Of a stretch of 64,000 bases of DNA, positions 1 through 11,765 are shown in pieces. The stretch lies in assembly GCA_002900995.3 (NCBI GenBank), contig CM035304.1:1781498-1845497 (forward strand), given 5' to 3'. The position numbers and the translations under genes are program-made. How positions within the stretch are numbered: the first letter of the stretch is position 1; the number at the start of each line of letters is the position of its first letter. The notes beneath the pieces were generated by a model. The model was not told the DNA's origin, did no database searches, and worked only from the letters and a program-made list of their open reading frames with translations. The DNA comes from Ganoderma boninense. Its lineage: Eukaryota; Basidiomycota; Agaricomycetes; Polyporales; Polyporaceae.

Positions 1-799
1 GCACGCAGGCACTGAAACGGAGACAGGCAACATATGACCATGGGACGGAGTCAAAGAACAGAGTGAGCTTGGGTGTGGGCAGTATCATGACGACTGGGAC
101 TAACACTGGCATTGGGAATGGACGAGAGGGAGATGGATGGGATGGGGCATGGCAATGGGAGTGGAGTCTGTCATTGGCCGTACAAGATGGAAAGATGAGA
201 GATTGATAACTGGAGAAGTGGAACATGGAAGCGTATGGAGACAACAGCCAATCAGTAATCAGACACAGCAAACGAGGAGAGAATCGGAGAGTCGAGGACA
301 TGGTTGGGGTAGAATGGAGGGGTGGAAATGAGGGCAGGAACCGGGAGGTACGACGGAAACGACAAACGATGGACAGTTCCGATACATGATGGACAGAGAG
401 CAAATGGATAATTATTATGACCAGTCACGGAGAATAGAATGTACGATGTAGATGGCGGGCGAGGACACGATGGAGATATGGATGATGAGCCAGGGCCGAT
501 GTAGCAGATGGTGAAATATGCAGAGGTTCCATGGACAACTTTAGATGGCAGCGTAACGTATGAACAGAAGAGCAGATGGAAGGACCGTACGGCCGCAAAA
601 GAAGCCAAAAAGACTAGAAGATCATACAATATATGGATGGATAGCCCGCACAACGGTTGGGGCGAGGACCTTCGAGAGGGATGAAGGAGTGACTGAGCGG
701 CGCAGCCGGCAGAAGAACTTCGGAGGACGAGCGCGAGTTTGCAAGGCGGAACCGGAGCGCAATAATGATAGGTGAGAGCAGGAAATCGATGGAGCCAGT
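1..799. other. Left-edge non-coding sequence downstream of CDH1
   Basis: No convincing gene is seen. Open frames here lack recognisable domains and exon structure. The part next to 800 is probably the CDH1 3' untranslated region, and the rest is purine-rich, low-complexity sequence. Confidence 0.5.
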
Positions 800-2824
800 T
801 CAACGGATGAGACGACCATAATCCAGTCGGCTTTCCTGCCGCGCCTGGTGGTTTTCCTTCTTCGGGAACGCGTTCCAGAACCGTAACGTCTCGTCGCCAG
901 CGCCAGTTACGATGGTTTCGCCTTCCGGGCTCATCGCGAGGTAGAGGACACGGTGTGTGTGGCCAGTGAGGGATGCAACCATGTCGAGGGACGGATACTT
1001 CCAAATGCAGATCTGGTTCTGCGCGGTTGTCGACGAGAACCCGTGGGTGGAGACGATCTCGTGTGATGTCAACGACCAGATGAGGTTACAAACCTGAAGA
1101 GGAAAAGTCGTTGGTCGTTGGTTAACCTCGCATACCCCGGCGTCGACGCAACGCACGACCCACCTGACTGCCAGTGTCGAGCTCGCTCAACATGGTGCCT
1201 GTCTGGACATTCCAGAACCGGATGTGCTTATCAGCGGTTCCTCCCCCCGTAGCGAGGATCCCGGAGACATGGGGGTCCCATGCGAGGGCCTTGACGGCGG
1301 CCGTATGTTCATGGAACTTCCATAACGGCGTGTCTCCTTCGTCGCCTCCACTTGAGCTCCCGGGCACGTTTCCAACACGTCCCGGGGTACCACCTAGGCC
1401 ACCAGGTCGCTTTGACCCCCGTAGGTCCCAGATGCAGACCTTGTTGTCGTTGCCGCCGCTAGCAAGCGTTGCTGCTTGCGGTCCACCATCGCCACTCCAG
1501 CGCAGGCCACAAACCTCCTGTCTGTGCCCTTGACATCGCTTGAATGGTCGGGAACCAGCCTCACGCACGTCACGATGGTGAACCGAACGATCGCGAGAGC
1601 CGGAACTCAGGATGTGGGCGTTCCATGAAAGCGCCCCGATACGTTGAGTATGCGCGCGTTCGTACGTCCTAGTTAACTGGAGTGTATTGGCGTCGTAGAT
1701 GTGTAGCCGCCCAGACAGTGTGCCCACAGCAAGAGTCGTTCCCTGTAATGTTCGTCAACATTCTCAATCTCAATCTACCACAAAACGTCAAATAGAAAAG
1801 TGGCGCCAAAACCCTAACCACCACCCTAAACCACCGTCCAGACAGGTTGCGCCAACGACCATAGAAAGGTGTGAAGCAAAGCCTGGCGGCAAGTGCCGGT
1901 TTTTGTTCCAACTTCCAAAAACGGTGGACAATGCGGCAGGAGAGGGATGGGCGCTTGAAGTGGTTTGCGGCGGTGGCCATATTGGTGGGGATCTCAAGAA
2001 CGCACACATACCTTCTGTACCCATGAGACTGAGCTGATCGTGTCGTGCAGGTTGTTGAGATCGCATAGCTTCGAGACTTGGGCGGTATGTGCCGTCCACA
2101 AGTATACGCACGACCCAAGGCCGACACCCAACACGTTTGTACTTGACCAGTCCACAAGATTGAGGTAGAAGTCGTCTGCTAGTTCCGGCGCGTCCAATAC
2201 ACGATACGGGGTCTTGCATACGCTCCGTAGTTGGCGACGTGGGCTCTCCAGTAACTGGCGGCTCTCCGCACGGACAGGGCTCAGCGAGTAAGCCTCGTCT
2301 GTCGGCATATCTAGGCGCCGAGAGGGAGTGGTCGGGTTGGATCGAGACGGCGAGTTGAACGCAAATAAGCGGCGGCGAGTGGGTGTGGTTGGTAGGTTGG
2401 TTGTGGAAGCGGCAGGAGGACGTACGGGAGACCCAGGCCGCTGTGGTGAAGCAGGAGTGACTTCAGTGTGGAGGATGGTGTTGAAAATCGAGTTGGCTTG
2501 TTCCTTCAACGCGTCAGACTCGGTGGGGATGATCCGATTCTTGCTTGGGGTCGACGGTGTCGCGTCGTCCATGAGATGGAACGTGGTTCTCATGTCTCCT
2601 GCGTCGCGCGAGGGCACGAAGCGGTCTCCATAGTCTCTATACGCGTTACGCTCTGGGCTCTCCGGAGTAGCTCCGTCGCTCGTCCCCGGTCTGGAGTCCA
2701 ACGAGGGCGTAGATGCTGAGGCCGCCGGGAATACGGGATGGAATCGCGTGCGATTTTTCCGGGGACTTTCTTCGTCCGCCCCGCGTAAGCGCTTCCCAAA
2801 CGGCGAGTTCTTGAGTCCAGCCAT
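800..2824 (-). CDS. CDH1: APC/C activator Cdh1 (fizzy-related), WD40 protein
   Basis: Substrate-recruiting activator of the anaphase-promoting complex, which directs ubiquitination of mitotic cyclins and other targets in late mitosis and G1. The model has three exons, 2824-2012, 1742-1164 and 1093-800, all in phase 0, giving 561 residues. The C-box DRFVPSR lies at residues 67-73 and the protein ends in the Ile-Arg tail that docks on the APC/C. The segment [20 protein letters not shown] opens a seven-blade WD40 propeller filling the C-terminal half. This wording is closer to Cdh1/Ste9/Srw1 than to Cdc20. The N-terminal third is Ser/Pro-rich with many SP/TP sites, as expected for CDK control of Cdh1. 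The start at 2824 is chosen because upstream in-frame sequence is low in complexity; an in-frame ATG at 2938 is the alternative. Divergent from SPT7. Confidence 0.92.
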
Positions 2825-3099
2825 AGTGTTTGTTCGAATTATGGTCAATAGTGGCGAGGACGGGAGGATTGCAGCATGAGCCAGAGGGAGGAGGCGGAGG
2901 AGGGTGGTGGTTGGTGGCAGACCGCGCGAGCGCGACATCGCGAGACGCGTCGCGACAGTTCAAGATCCGATACGAACTCCGCCACGGATCCTAGGGCGGG
3001 GCGTCGCCCCCAGCCTTCGGCATCTCGCGAATATTCTGGGCGGAGTCTAAATACCCATCTTGTTCCGCAACCCCCACCGACCCCGCGCATGGATCGACT
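2825..3099. promoter_or_regulatory. Divergent promoter CDH1 / SPT7
   Basis: The 275 bp between the two start codons must hold both promoters and 5' leaders. No clear TATA box is seen; the sequence is GC-rich and includes CGCGAGCGCGACATCGCGAG-type repeats near 2925-2950. Confidence 0.5.
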
Positions 3100-6000
3100 A
3101 TGAACGTGCGCCCGCTTGCCATCCATCCCAGATTCCTACTGCTCACGCCTCCGATGTCCAGAACCTGCTCAGGACTCTCACCGCAAGCCAAGTCAAGTCC
3201 TCGTTACCCGAATCCGAGCTCAAGTTATTATTAAGCGCCGTTAAGGAGACCCGCGTAAGTGGCTGGCGTCACGCATCCTCGGCCCCGCTCTCAACGTCTT
3301 CCAGCGGTCGTCCAGCGACCCCCAGAAACTCGCAGATGCGTTCTACGACTCCCTCGAGGGTCTTCTTCTTGACCTCCGCATGGTCACCATGGTGGGACCT
3401 CTATCAGCCACAGCCATGTCCACACGTGAGTTAATGCGCGTTTGTAGGATAACCGGGATGCGGAGCCCTTCCTGAAGCCGGTGGCCAAGTCGGAGGTGCC
3501 GGATTATTATGACAGTATGTGTACCCTCGCTCAGGTCCATCGTCAAGATCCTCACTTCAACCGCAGTCATCACCACCCCCATGGACCTCCAGACGATGTT
3601 GAAGAAGGTCAAGCAACGCCACTACAAGTCCAAACGGGAGTTTAAGGATGACCTGGATCTTATATGGTCGAACTGCTATCAGTATAACGCAACGGAGGTG
3701 AGTGACCACAGCTGATATTTCTCCACTACTGGTGCACGCACGCCACGCTCTTGTGCTACGAGCTAGGTCCACTTTTGATCTTTATTCCACGGACCTCGCA
3801 TCCCCTGTTAGCCGTGAATTTGTCGTCCCGACGCGCCCGCGGTTGCCCTTGTGCTTCTGGCATTCGACTGTGGTGTCGCACCCGCGTTTCTCCATATTCT
3901 GTGGCTAGGCTCAGCAGTGCGGGAGCGGGTCGCAAGGCATCTCGATCTTAAGCACGGTGCATGGTGAATGGCCTGTCTGCGCGGATGGGAGCGGATGGTA
4001 ATCCTACATTCCGGTCACGCCTGCTGTTGTAGCCGCTCCTCTCGCGTGATCATCTTATCCATGACCCTTGAGAAGCTTGTAGTGGTTTGTAGCAAAGAGT
4101 TTATAAACATCACACGGCAGACCTTGAACTTTAGGAGATGTCCCTTTGAGCCCTGGTATTTGCTTCGTACGACGGAGAGCGCGGCCGCTGATACAATGAT
4201 ACGTAGGACCACCCTCTCCGGCAATACGCGTCAAGGCTGAGTGGGAAGGCGGAGCGCCTCCTGAAGAACATAACGGACTACAAGGAGCGCGCCGATCCCA
4301 TCATCCCTGGCGAGGTGCCCGTCCGCGGCGTCACCCCTCGCGTGAACGGTATCACCCTTAACGGGACTGCCCGCCACTTTCCTGGAGCGACCTTCCGGTC
4401 GCCCAGTCCGACCAAGCAAGGACCTCCGCTCCCGGGCCAGTCCAGGAAGATCCAGCGCGACACAACCTTCGAAGAATCGTCTGCCTTCGTCAGAACCCAG
4501 ACGGGCATGTCAACATTCCTAGAATTGGAGCATGATGTCGACGAGTACCTCTCGCGCACTCCAGTCCCGGACGCCTCCGACCCGAAGGTGCAGCGGTTGA
4601 AGCAGCGGCTACTACGGTACGCCGTGCCGTTTGAGGATGACGGAGATGTCGATCTGAGCACGCTGGATGGGGAGGTGGGGGCGAAGCGGAAGTTGTGCGT
4701 TCGAGTCGACGTTGCTGTTCGAGCTAAACACTGACCTGTTGCAGGAACGGCTTCATGGATGACCGGCCGCGGAAGCGTGCACGGGTGTACAGCCACAACG
4801 CGGCCGACAAGGATGTCGCCGAGCTGTGGTGGGACGCCATGCGTTCGGATGAGCTGCTCGCCAACGGTCTCCCGTCTCTTACTCGCTCCGTCTCGAGGGA
4901 TGTTTCTGCGCCCGGGCCACATGGTGCGATCACCGACCCGCCGCGGAATTCCACTCGCCGGAAGAAGAAAAAGAAGAAGGAAACGACGTCGACGAACACC
5001 ATGCTGTACCACATGAACAACAACATCCGCACCCTCCGGAGAGTGCGCACGACGCATGCGAAGTTCACCGCTCTCAATCAGAGTTTGGAGGAGAACGGCG
5101 GCATCGCGCTACCCCCAATCCACGACATCCAGGAGGATCTCGACGACGTGGTGGATGAGCGACCTTGGAAGCCGACCGGTGCAGGCATCGACATGGGCGG
5201 GGACAACGCCAAGGATTGTTTGCATTGGATGGGGAACAAGGTCCTGGAGCATGCAGGCTTCCAGGGGGCGTCGAAGATGGCGCTGGATGTCCTGTCGAGC
5301 GTCACTGCGGAGTACCTGCAGAACGTCGGTCGGATGATCCGGTTCTTGTGCGACAAGTACGGTAACCAGATGACTCCTGAAGTGCGTGCTCTTGTGTTGC
5401 CAAAATCAACTGCACGGGATCTAACAGTTCGGCTCAGGAAATCATTCTTCACACCCTTTTCGAGAGCGGTATCACCCAGATCAGCGACCTCGAGCGGTAC
5501 ATCAAGGACGACGTTGTGCGCTATGGCGGCCGACTTGCGGAGTTAGAGAAGAAACTCGGCAATGCATATCGGGAGGCCGTCAGTTGTCATGCTTATCGTC
5601 TGCAGATGTTCGTAGCTAATTCGCGTGGCTCAGACAACGGAGGAAGCTTGGGACGACGAAGCCCTCTTCCGCATGGAGGGCGAAGAAGAGGAAGGCGAAT
5701 TCGTCACGTACGCGAATCACGTTTCGACTGTTGCCGGTTCTTATCGTTTCTCTTTCCAGGGGCAACTTCGCCGAATCCTTCGGAGAGGACTTCTTCGGTC
5801 TCAAGGAGCTCGGCATCGCCGACGAGTTTGGGCTCTCGAGTCTTACCGTACCCAAGCGACTGCTCAAGGGAAAGAAAGCCGGGATCAAGGAGGATCCTTC
5901 AGCGTACGTGTTTTTCTCTGCGTTGCCATTAGCGACTGTCTCATTTTCTGCCCACCACAGCGCGAAGCCTCTCGAACCGCCTCCTCCCTTCCCGCCGCCT

Positions 6001-6606
6001 CCACCGTTTATACCCCTGGATTCGAACACCGTCGACGACCAGATCGGCTTGCTCAAGGGATTCTATCAGACTCGCGTTGCCGAGGCATCAGCCGCCCTCG
6101 TCGCTCCTCCCCCACCGGTCCAAGCCGGCCCAGGCCTCCCGCCTCCCCTCCCCGCCCCCGGATCCATCAACGGGCTTCCCGCTCCCTACGCTGCTCCCTC
6201 TCTCCCCTCCATGCCCGCCAACCCCGCCCCCGTCGATCCCGCCTTCGCCGCGCCCCCCCATGGGCCCCCAGAGCCCGGGCAGGTCGTCGTGCTCCCAGAC
6301 GACGCGCCCAGCCTACTGCACACGAAGATCGGGCCGCTGGGGACGATCAACAAGGCCGCGCCCGCCGCGAGCACCGCGAAGAAGAAGAGCAAGGCGAAGC
6401 CGCCGGCGCCCACGCCTGGGCTGCCCCCCGCAGACGGGGACGCGCCGCCCCCAGCGACCCCCGGGCCGCCCCCGCCGCCCCCGCTGATGCACTCGTCGAG
6501 CGTGGGGGGCGGGGGCGAGGCGAAGAAGGGCAAGGGCGCGGGCACGCCGAGCAAGAAGAAGGCGAAGGTCGAGCCGTTCCCGCCTGCCGTCATGGCGAGC
6601 GCGTGA
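3100..6606 (+). CDS. SPT7: SAGA complex subunit Spt7: bromodomain and histone-fold protein
   Basis: Scaffold subunit of the SAGA histone acetyltransferase co-activator. I place eleven exons: 3100-3105, 3162-3254, 3305-3391, 3448-3514, 3567-3697, 4207-4694, 4745-5381, 5438-5578, 5634-5707, 5760-5903 and 5961-6606, giving 837 residues. The start is a 6-nt first exon encoding Met-Asn, spliced to NLLRTLT. A bromodomain spans about residues 40-145 (PMDLQTM, then [16 protein letters not shown]). A bromo-associated histone fold lies at about 445-550, followed by the family signature [18 protein letters not shown] near 585. The C-terminus from about 625 is Pro-rich with Lys clusters. Intron 5 is 509 nt whereas most others are 50-75 nt. 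The 3' half of this gene is the source of decayed copies found through the array. Confidence 0.92.
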
Positions 6607-7337
6607 AGCAGCACGCCTGCCGACTCTGCGGTGTGACCTGTTGCCTTCAGGCTGCTCTTGGACGGCCCAACTCGAACCGTTTCGTCGTGCAAGGCGCGAT
6701 GGCGCCGATGGTGTGGGGCCGTGTATATATTTGTTTCCTGGACCGGACGCCTGTCGTTGGATCACATTGTATCTGTATCATTATCGTATATTCCGTCGCG
6801 CGGTTCCGCATTGATGGCTGCACAGGACTGCGGCGTGGGGTATGCCGTTGTTCATTATATGCAAGACGGCGACCGGTTTAAGATTAATGGGTTTGAATCG
6901 ATAGGAATTCTATTCCAATAAATATAGACTACAGCGATGCGTGCACCAGATCCAGATTTCCCTACAATATTGTGAAAGAACTTGTCCTCCGTGGCCGATA
7001 CAGAGCTGGAGCGCGGAGCAAGTGAACGTGGGGTTAAGGAGGGAAAGGTAGCCAGACACTTACTCGCAGTACAGTAGATGGATACAAATAGTGCGTACAA
7101 AAGCAATACAACTGACCCATCCCTGACCTTTGGATCCGAGACGACGCCTGAGGCGGAAGTCGGGGCCTCGACGTCCGGCTCGGCGAAGCAGCTCCCGGGG
7201 CCGTGTCGACGATTCTCATAGCGTAGACTAAACACCAGAAAGCGAGGCGAAAGCAAAGGCTAGTGGTATTTGGTATTCGTCAGCTTTGCGACTGCGTCGA
7301 TCGAAAGTGTTGAGAACACGCACACGATGACCTGCGT
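6607..7337. other. SPT7 3' flank convergent with K1 3' flank
   Basis: Contains the SPT7 3' untranslated sequence (TGGACCGGACGCCTGTCGTT near 6738 recurs at 12190) and, from about 6880, a kinase 3' flank that recurs near 11620, 12355 and 18010 (ATATAGACTACAGCGAT, then CTCCGTGGCCGATACAGA). No gene seen. Confidence 0.6.
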
Positions 7338-8659
7338 CTATGCAACAAGGCGCTTGAGATGATACAATCCTTCCCGCGCGACGGCAACTGTGTCGTAGAC
7401 GACGCGTTCCGACGTCGTCTCCGTCCGCGATCGTAGTCTCCAGCGGAGGAAGACGCTGGTTTGCTGGGATCGAATGCTGTTGAGGAGCGTCATAGATTCT
7501 ACGGCAGTCAAGCGTTTGGCAGGATCCGGCTGAGTCATGGCGTCCACGAGGGGTTGGAGGAACTCGAGACCGTGGTATACCTTGGGGCAGGGTGAGAAGA
7601 TGGGAAACCTAGAGTATGAAACGAACCGACCTCGATGAACTCCTTCAGGTATAGAGTACCCAGTGCGAACACGTCCACTTTGAAAGCATCATATGGGACG
7701 TCGAATGACATCTCTGGCGCCTCCTTACACCGTCCTTTAATACCGATCGCGTCCGGGCGGGCTCCCTCGGCAAAGCGGACGGAAATGCCGAAGTCGATGA
7801 AGAAATAGCGGACTGGGTGCTCGAGCCGCGACAAGGGGGTAAGCTCATAGACAGCATCTTCGGAAAACTTGCGGCGGACAGGATGATGGCCGTTGGGATA
7901 AAGAGCTCTGCCATCCATCATGGTGTTTGCAGCGGCGACGTCCCTGAGGGTGCATGATTAGACAATGTGGAGTTGCAGACGAGGGGGATGTGCTCACCGA
8001 TGGGCGACTCTATGCTTATGCATGAATGCAAGGCCCTGCGATGGCCGTCACATGAGAGGGACATGCGAAGAATGCGAGCTAGACACACCTCGAGAGTCTG
8101 TATGACGAAGTCTACGACCTCTCCAACCGCCTCAAAATCGGGATCGTTGAATGGGCGGAGATAGGGCATGACGAGGAAGCACATCCCCGGTTCTTGTGTG
8201 TCGTCCATGACTTCGAGCAGCGAGACGGTGTGGTTACGGCTGTCATGAATGGAAGCGAGAAATCGGCCGATCTCTATTTCTTCGGTGTCCCGACGGGTAT
8301 GCTTGATGGAGACGCGGTGGTTATTGTGGATGTCCGTAGCGTCGATGACGTTGTATTTCTAGGATCCGTGTCTTAGGCGGAGCTCAGAAGGACGAGATGC
8401 TAGATGACGGGGGGGGACTTACGTTGAGCTGAATTGAGTCCTCGCAGTATGTCGGGTCAAGGTTTGTGCCGACCCAGGAAGGGTGCCAACCTGGGAGGTA
8501 TCGGCGCCTCAAAACATAACCTCTTTCCTTCAGGAACTGTTGTTGGGATTGCCAGAAAAGCTCGGAGGGCATCAGGTCATAGACTCCTTGGCGGGTGAGC
8601 TCAGCTTGGCGCTCCTGTCGGTGGGGACTGAGGTAGGCATAGCGAGGCAAAGGATTCAT
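7338..8659 (-). CDS. K1: agaricomycete-type protein kinase
   Basis: Five exons: 8659-8423, 8358-8089, 8035-7998, 7943-7631 and 7580-7338, giving 366 residues. An 80-residue N-terminal region (RYLPGWHPSW motif) precedes the kinase fold. The ATP-anchoring lysine is K98 in RVSIKHT, the hinge is FLVMPYL, the catalytic loop is HRDVAAAN at 181-188, DFG is at 232-234 and APE at 257-259. I see no glycine-rich loop. The C-terminus ends in a basic block, LRWRLRSRTETTSERVVYD, then REGLYHLKRL. These traits match the large family of kinase-like proteins expanded in mushroom-forming fungi; substrates are unknown. A 38-nt exon carries the His and two bases of the Arg codon of HRD. Divergent partner is P1. 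First of the MNPLPRY subtype (K1, K2, K3 and the K7 right fragment). Confidence 0.9.
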
Positions 8660-9131
8660 TAGCAGGGCAGGGTGGAATGGGTATATGAGGCAAGGCGTCA
8701 GCCAGTGAGTGTCAGAGGGAAACTGGCGGATGGCGGATGCCAATACCAGTAAGTCCTTGTAGAGTAGAACTAGACCAACGTTGAGCCTGTTCGAGTTGGA
8801 TGTTGGTTGGTGCGCTCATCAGGCGCCGGCGTGCCGATCGAGATATCAGGCAGACGTGCGCCCGGCGCCATGTCCAACGACTCTTCGCACACGCCGCCTC
8901 CACGCCTGCTCCCGTGAAATTGAAAACCAGTGCCTTCCTGCCTACAGGCTCGTTTTGGAATCCGCCTCGTGTCTCCTGTCTTTGCACGTATGTATATCAT
9001 CACACTCAAGACATGCTCCCCCTCCAAGCCCCCTCCCCAAGTCCTCTACTCCCAATTCCCCTCACCGTTCGCCCAACTCTTCCCCCTTACGTCTTCTCCT
9101 TCCTCTCCCCACCATTTCCCCCTTTCTGGCC
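8660..9131. promoter_or_regulatory. Divergent promoter K1 / P1
   Basis: 472 bp between start codons. TATA-like GTATGTATATCATCACA lies near 8988-9004, about 130 nt before P1, and is followed by pyrimidine-rich leader. The same layout recurs before P2 and P7. Confidence 0.5.
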
Positions 9132-10474
9132 ATGGCTAGCGGCATGGACATATGGGGAGCGATCGCCAGTGCCATCGGCGTGCTCACTACCATCCAGATC
9201 ATCATAATTATCATCAATAGTCGACTCCCAAGCAAACGCATCCGTCTCTTCGAGCGGACACTCAAGGACACAGAAGACCTCCTCCAGTCCGTAGCCGAGG
9301 AAGGACTGTTCAATGACAACGGCCACTACGTCGCCCACACAAAGATTAGGATCTCCAAGTGAGTTCATCGTGTGCTGACCCATCTAACCCTTCTCAACTG
9401 ATGTTGACAGCATCTGCACACGTCTGCAAGAGCTTCGCCAAGAGTCTTTTACGGCAAAGACATACAGCCAAGAGCTTAAACAGTGGTGGTGGGGTCTCTC
9501 TGCCCAGATCATCGTGTGCGACAATGAGTTGAAGGAGCTGAGAGCAGAGATCTCGGTACGTTTATGCAGGTTTCTGCATCGACCGATCTGCGGCTACGTT
9601 TTGTTGATTCGCTCTTCAGGTTACAAGTACTGAAGCTCGCCTGGCTTTAGCTCGGCAGCGCGAAGCCGCCCTGCGTGACGGGATGGCGTCCGCAACCCTA
9701 GGTAGGCTTTCCGTCGTCTCTTGGTTGTGTTGTACATCTCACAAGTGTCACGCAGACGATGGATCCAGTCAAGCCCCTGCTGCAGAACCTGTACCTGGTG
9801 GGGGTTCGTGCGATTCGGGGTCAGCGGAGGAGGCTCCCTTGACGGACTCCCGCCCCGACAGCGCCACTCTCCCAGAACAGTTCGAGCAGGAGCGCCCCCA
9901 GGCCATTCACACAGACGGGTGTGAAGATAGTGCCGTCGCGACCGAAGGGCCAATTGACAACGACGTGTACGACGCCGACGGCACCAAGCTCGCCAATTGT
10001 TGTGTTCAAGGGCCACCTCAGCGCCCCACTCGGTCAGACTCGGCGGATACCCTTCCTCCGTACTGCCAACAAGGCAGCGTTTTCCCACCTTATCCTCCCT
10101 GTACCCCCCCAGCTTGTTCCACCGACTCTACCTCCCCACTGGAGTCAGTGGAGACCCCTGTGATGCGCACGACTGTACTCCTCGCCCGCTGCACCGCCGC
10201 AGACTCGGCTCGGACGCGCAAGCTCATCAAGGCGCACCGGCGCACGCTCATGGTGCACAACGTGCCGTGGAAGCCCCAGAGCGCACCGCACCTTCTGCAC
10301 GGAAACTCTGCTGCGGCTTCTGCCATAGCCGCCGACCGCCCATCGAACAACACACGCCATTGGAAGCTCTTGGAGGAGAGGTCCAGAGCCCCACTCCGCT
10401 CGTATATTGCCGTCCTCTCGCACGAGGCGATTATCGATACGGCACCGCACGCCACTTCTAGCGGACAAGCTTGA
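9132..10474 (+). CDS. P1: membrane-helix partner protein with L/PPxY motifs
   Basis: Not a family I can name. Four exons: 9132-9358, 9411-9555, 9620-9701 and 9756-10474, giving 390 residues. Residues 7-28 after MASGMDIWG form one strongly hydrophobic helix with a run of six Ile, probably a membrane segment. Helical sequence follows (FERTLKDTEDLL, EEGLF), then in exon 2 KQWWWGLS and in exon 3 LALARQREAAL. Residues 155-250 look disordered. The motifs LPPY (251-254) and FPPY (261-264) fit the WW-ligand pattern L/PPxY. The C-terminal domain, about 288-390, has conserved MVHNVPW (317-323), DRPSN, RHWKLLEERS and SHEA. The intron after exon 3 is a multiple of three and stop-free, so retention would keep the frame. 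The start follows the pyrimidine-rich leader and matches all paralogues. Confidence 0.85.
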
Positions 10475-11765
10475 AGCTTGAGGGCCTCCCCTCCCGGCCT
10501 CTCGGTGACCTTGCAGCTTTTGGCGGCTGCAAGGTCAGTATCAAGACGTTGAGCTGATGTCCGTCCAGACAACGTCCCAATGTCTGGAATCCTCCAACAA
10601 GTGTCAAGAACGTTTTCCAACGCCCAACGGCCCATCTGTCTCCCCCTCTTCGCTATTAAGGAAACATGGCACTTGCATGCCCTTGCATGGCGACCATTGT
10701 ATTTGTATTTGGAATCATTGCGTACACGTTGTTGCCCAGACGAGTAGTTGGTGCCCCGCCCCCCTGCTTGCACCTGGTGCCGTCGGACTCGCATGTACAG
10801 TATCGTCGATAGAACCTCAAGCCTAACCGTTTCCGTTCATCAGAAGATTCTACCCGCCCATAAGTGCTCGTGCGCCCCCTCAGAGTCGAAGCCCCAGGCC
10901 TTACGGCGGAGTCACGTTTTTGGTGATGTACAGGTAACAGTAAGCCTCGCCAATCTGAAGCCTCCTAGTACTTTCCTGGATGCGTTCTCACGGCGTTTGC
11001 CCTAGGAATTACGCCCAGAATATGCTTCCGAGATCCCTGCGAGTAGCCCAGGAGTAGCCCACCTGGTTGCGTTATTATTGTGGCCTCGCGTAACAGTCGG
11101 ACGCTTGCGTATCGTTGGACGAATCCCCGCTCGTATCGCCTCCGATCATTAATGTTTTTCGATGAAATCCATGTGCCCGCTCCCTCTGATGAGCCACTGT
11201 GGTGGCGGGTCCCAGCTTGGACTCCTCTAGCATTTGATCGATATCCCCAAGAGCTCTCTGATCTACTTACTTGTTATCTCCAGCTTCATGATTGTTTGTG
11301 CCTTCGACTATGTGATACCCAATCGCCGTCTCACTCGTTGGTCTGTGGGCCGTGCTTCCTTCTAGCTAAATGTCAGGAGGAACACTTCCGTTTAAATGTA
11401 CGCTTTAGATCATGTTGCGCTGCAAGACGCTGGCGATGTCCTATGTAAGTTCCGTCCTGCATCGAGGGTGGCCTCTTGGACGTGCAGCTGCCGGCAACGT
11501 GCGACTCGGCATTATCTGCGGTCGCTGTCCCTGACAACTGGGGTAAGCCTGAGCTCGATTGTATGTAGGCTTCGCCGCCCGTAGACCAGTCGTACAGCCC
11601 AATCCACGTCGCGAACGCACCATAGGGTGTTGACGGATGGTTTGAAGGGATAACGATTCTAATTCTGTTCCAACCTAGACTACAGCGATATGCGCACGCA
11701 CACCAAATATTGTTCTACACCATCGCCCGAGAGCTAGTCCTCCTCCGTGGGCGATACAGATGGCT
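10475..11765. other. Spacer after P1
   Basis: Non-coding spacer also found after P2 (15908 on) and P7 (39468 on), with shared blocks such as GTTCATCAGAAGATTCTACC and CCTCCTAGTACTTTCCTGGA. The last 150 nt copy the kinase 3' flank and end at the breakpoint at 11766. Confidence 0.6.

Noticed and set aside
252..1004. A 250-codon minus-strand open frame at the left edge
   Set aside because: It overlaps the last CDH1 exon in another frame, has Ser/Pro-rich low-complexity content and no domain.
3255..3304. Frameshift in SPT7 near 3255
   Set aside because: A normal 50-nt intron with GTAAGT donor, CTCAAC branch site and CCAG acceptor explains the frame change.
6077..6487. Second gene in the alternative frames of the SPT7 Pro-rich tail
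   Set aside because: GC-rich repeats keep all frames open; only the Spt7 frame joins the upstream exons and conserved domains.
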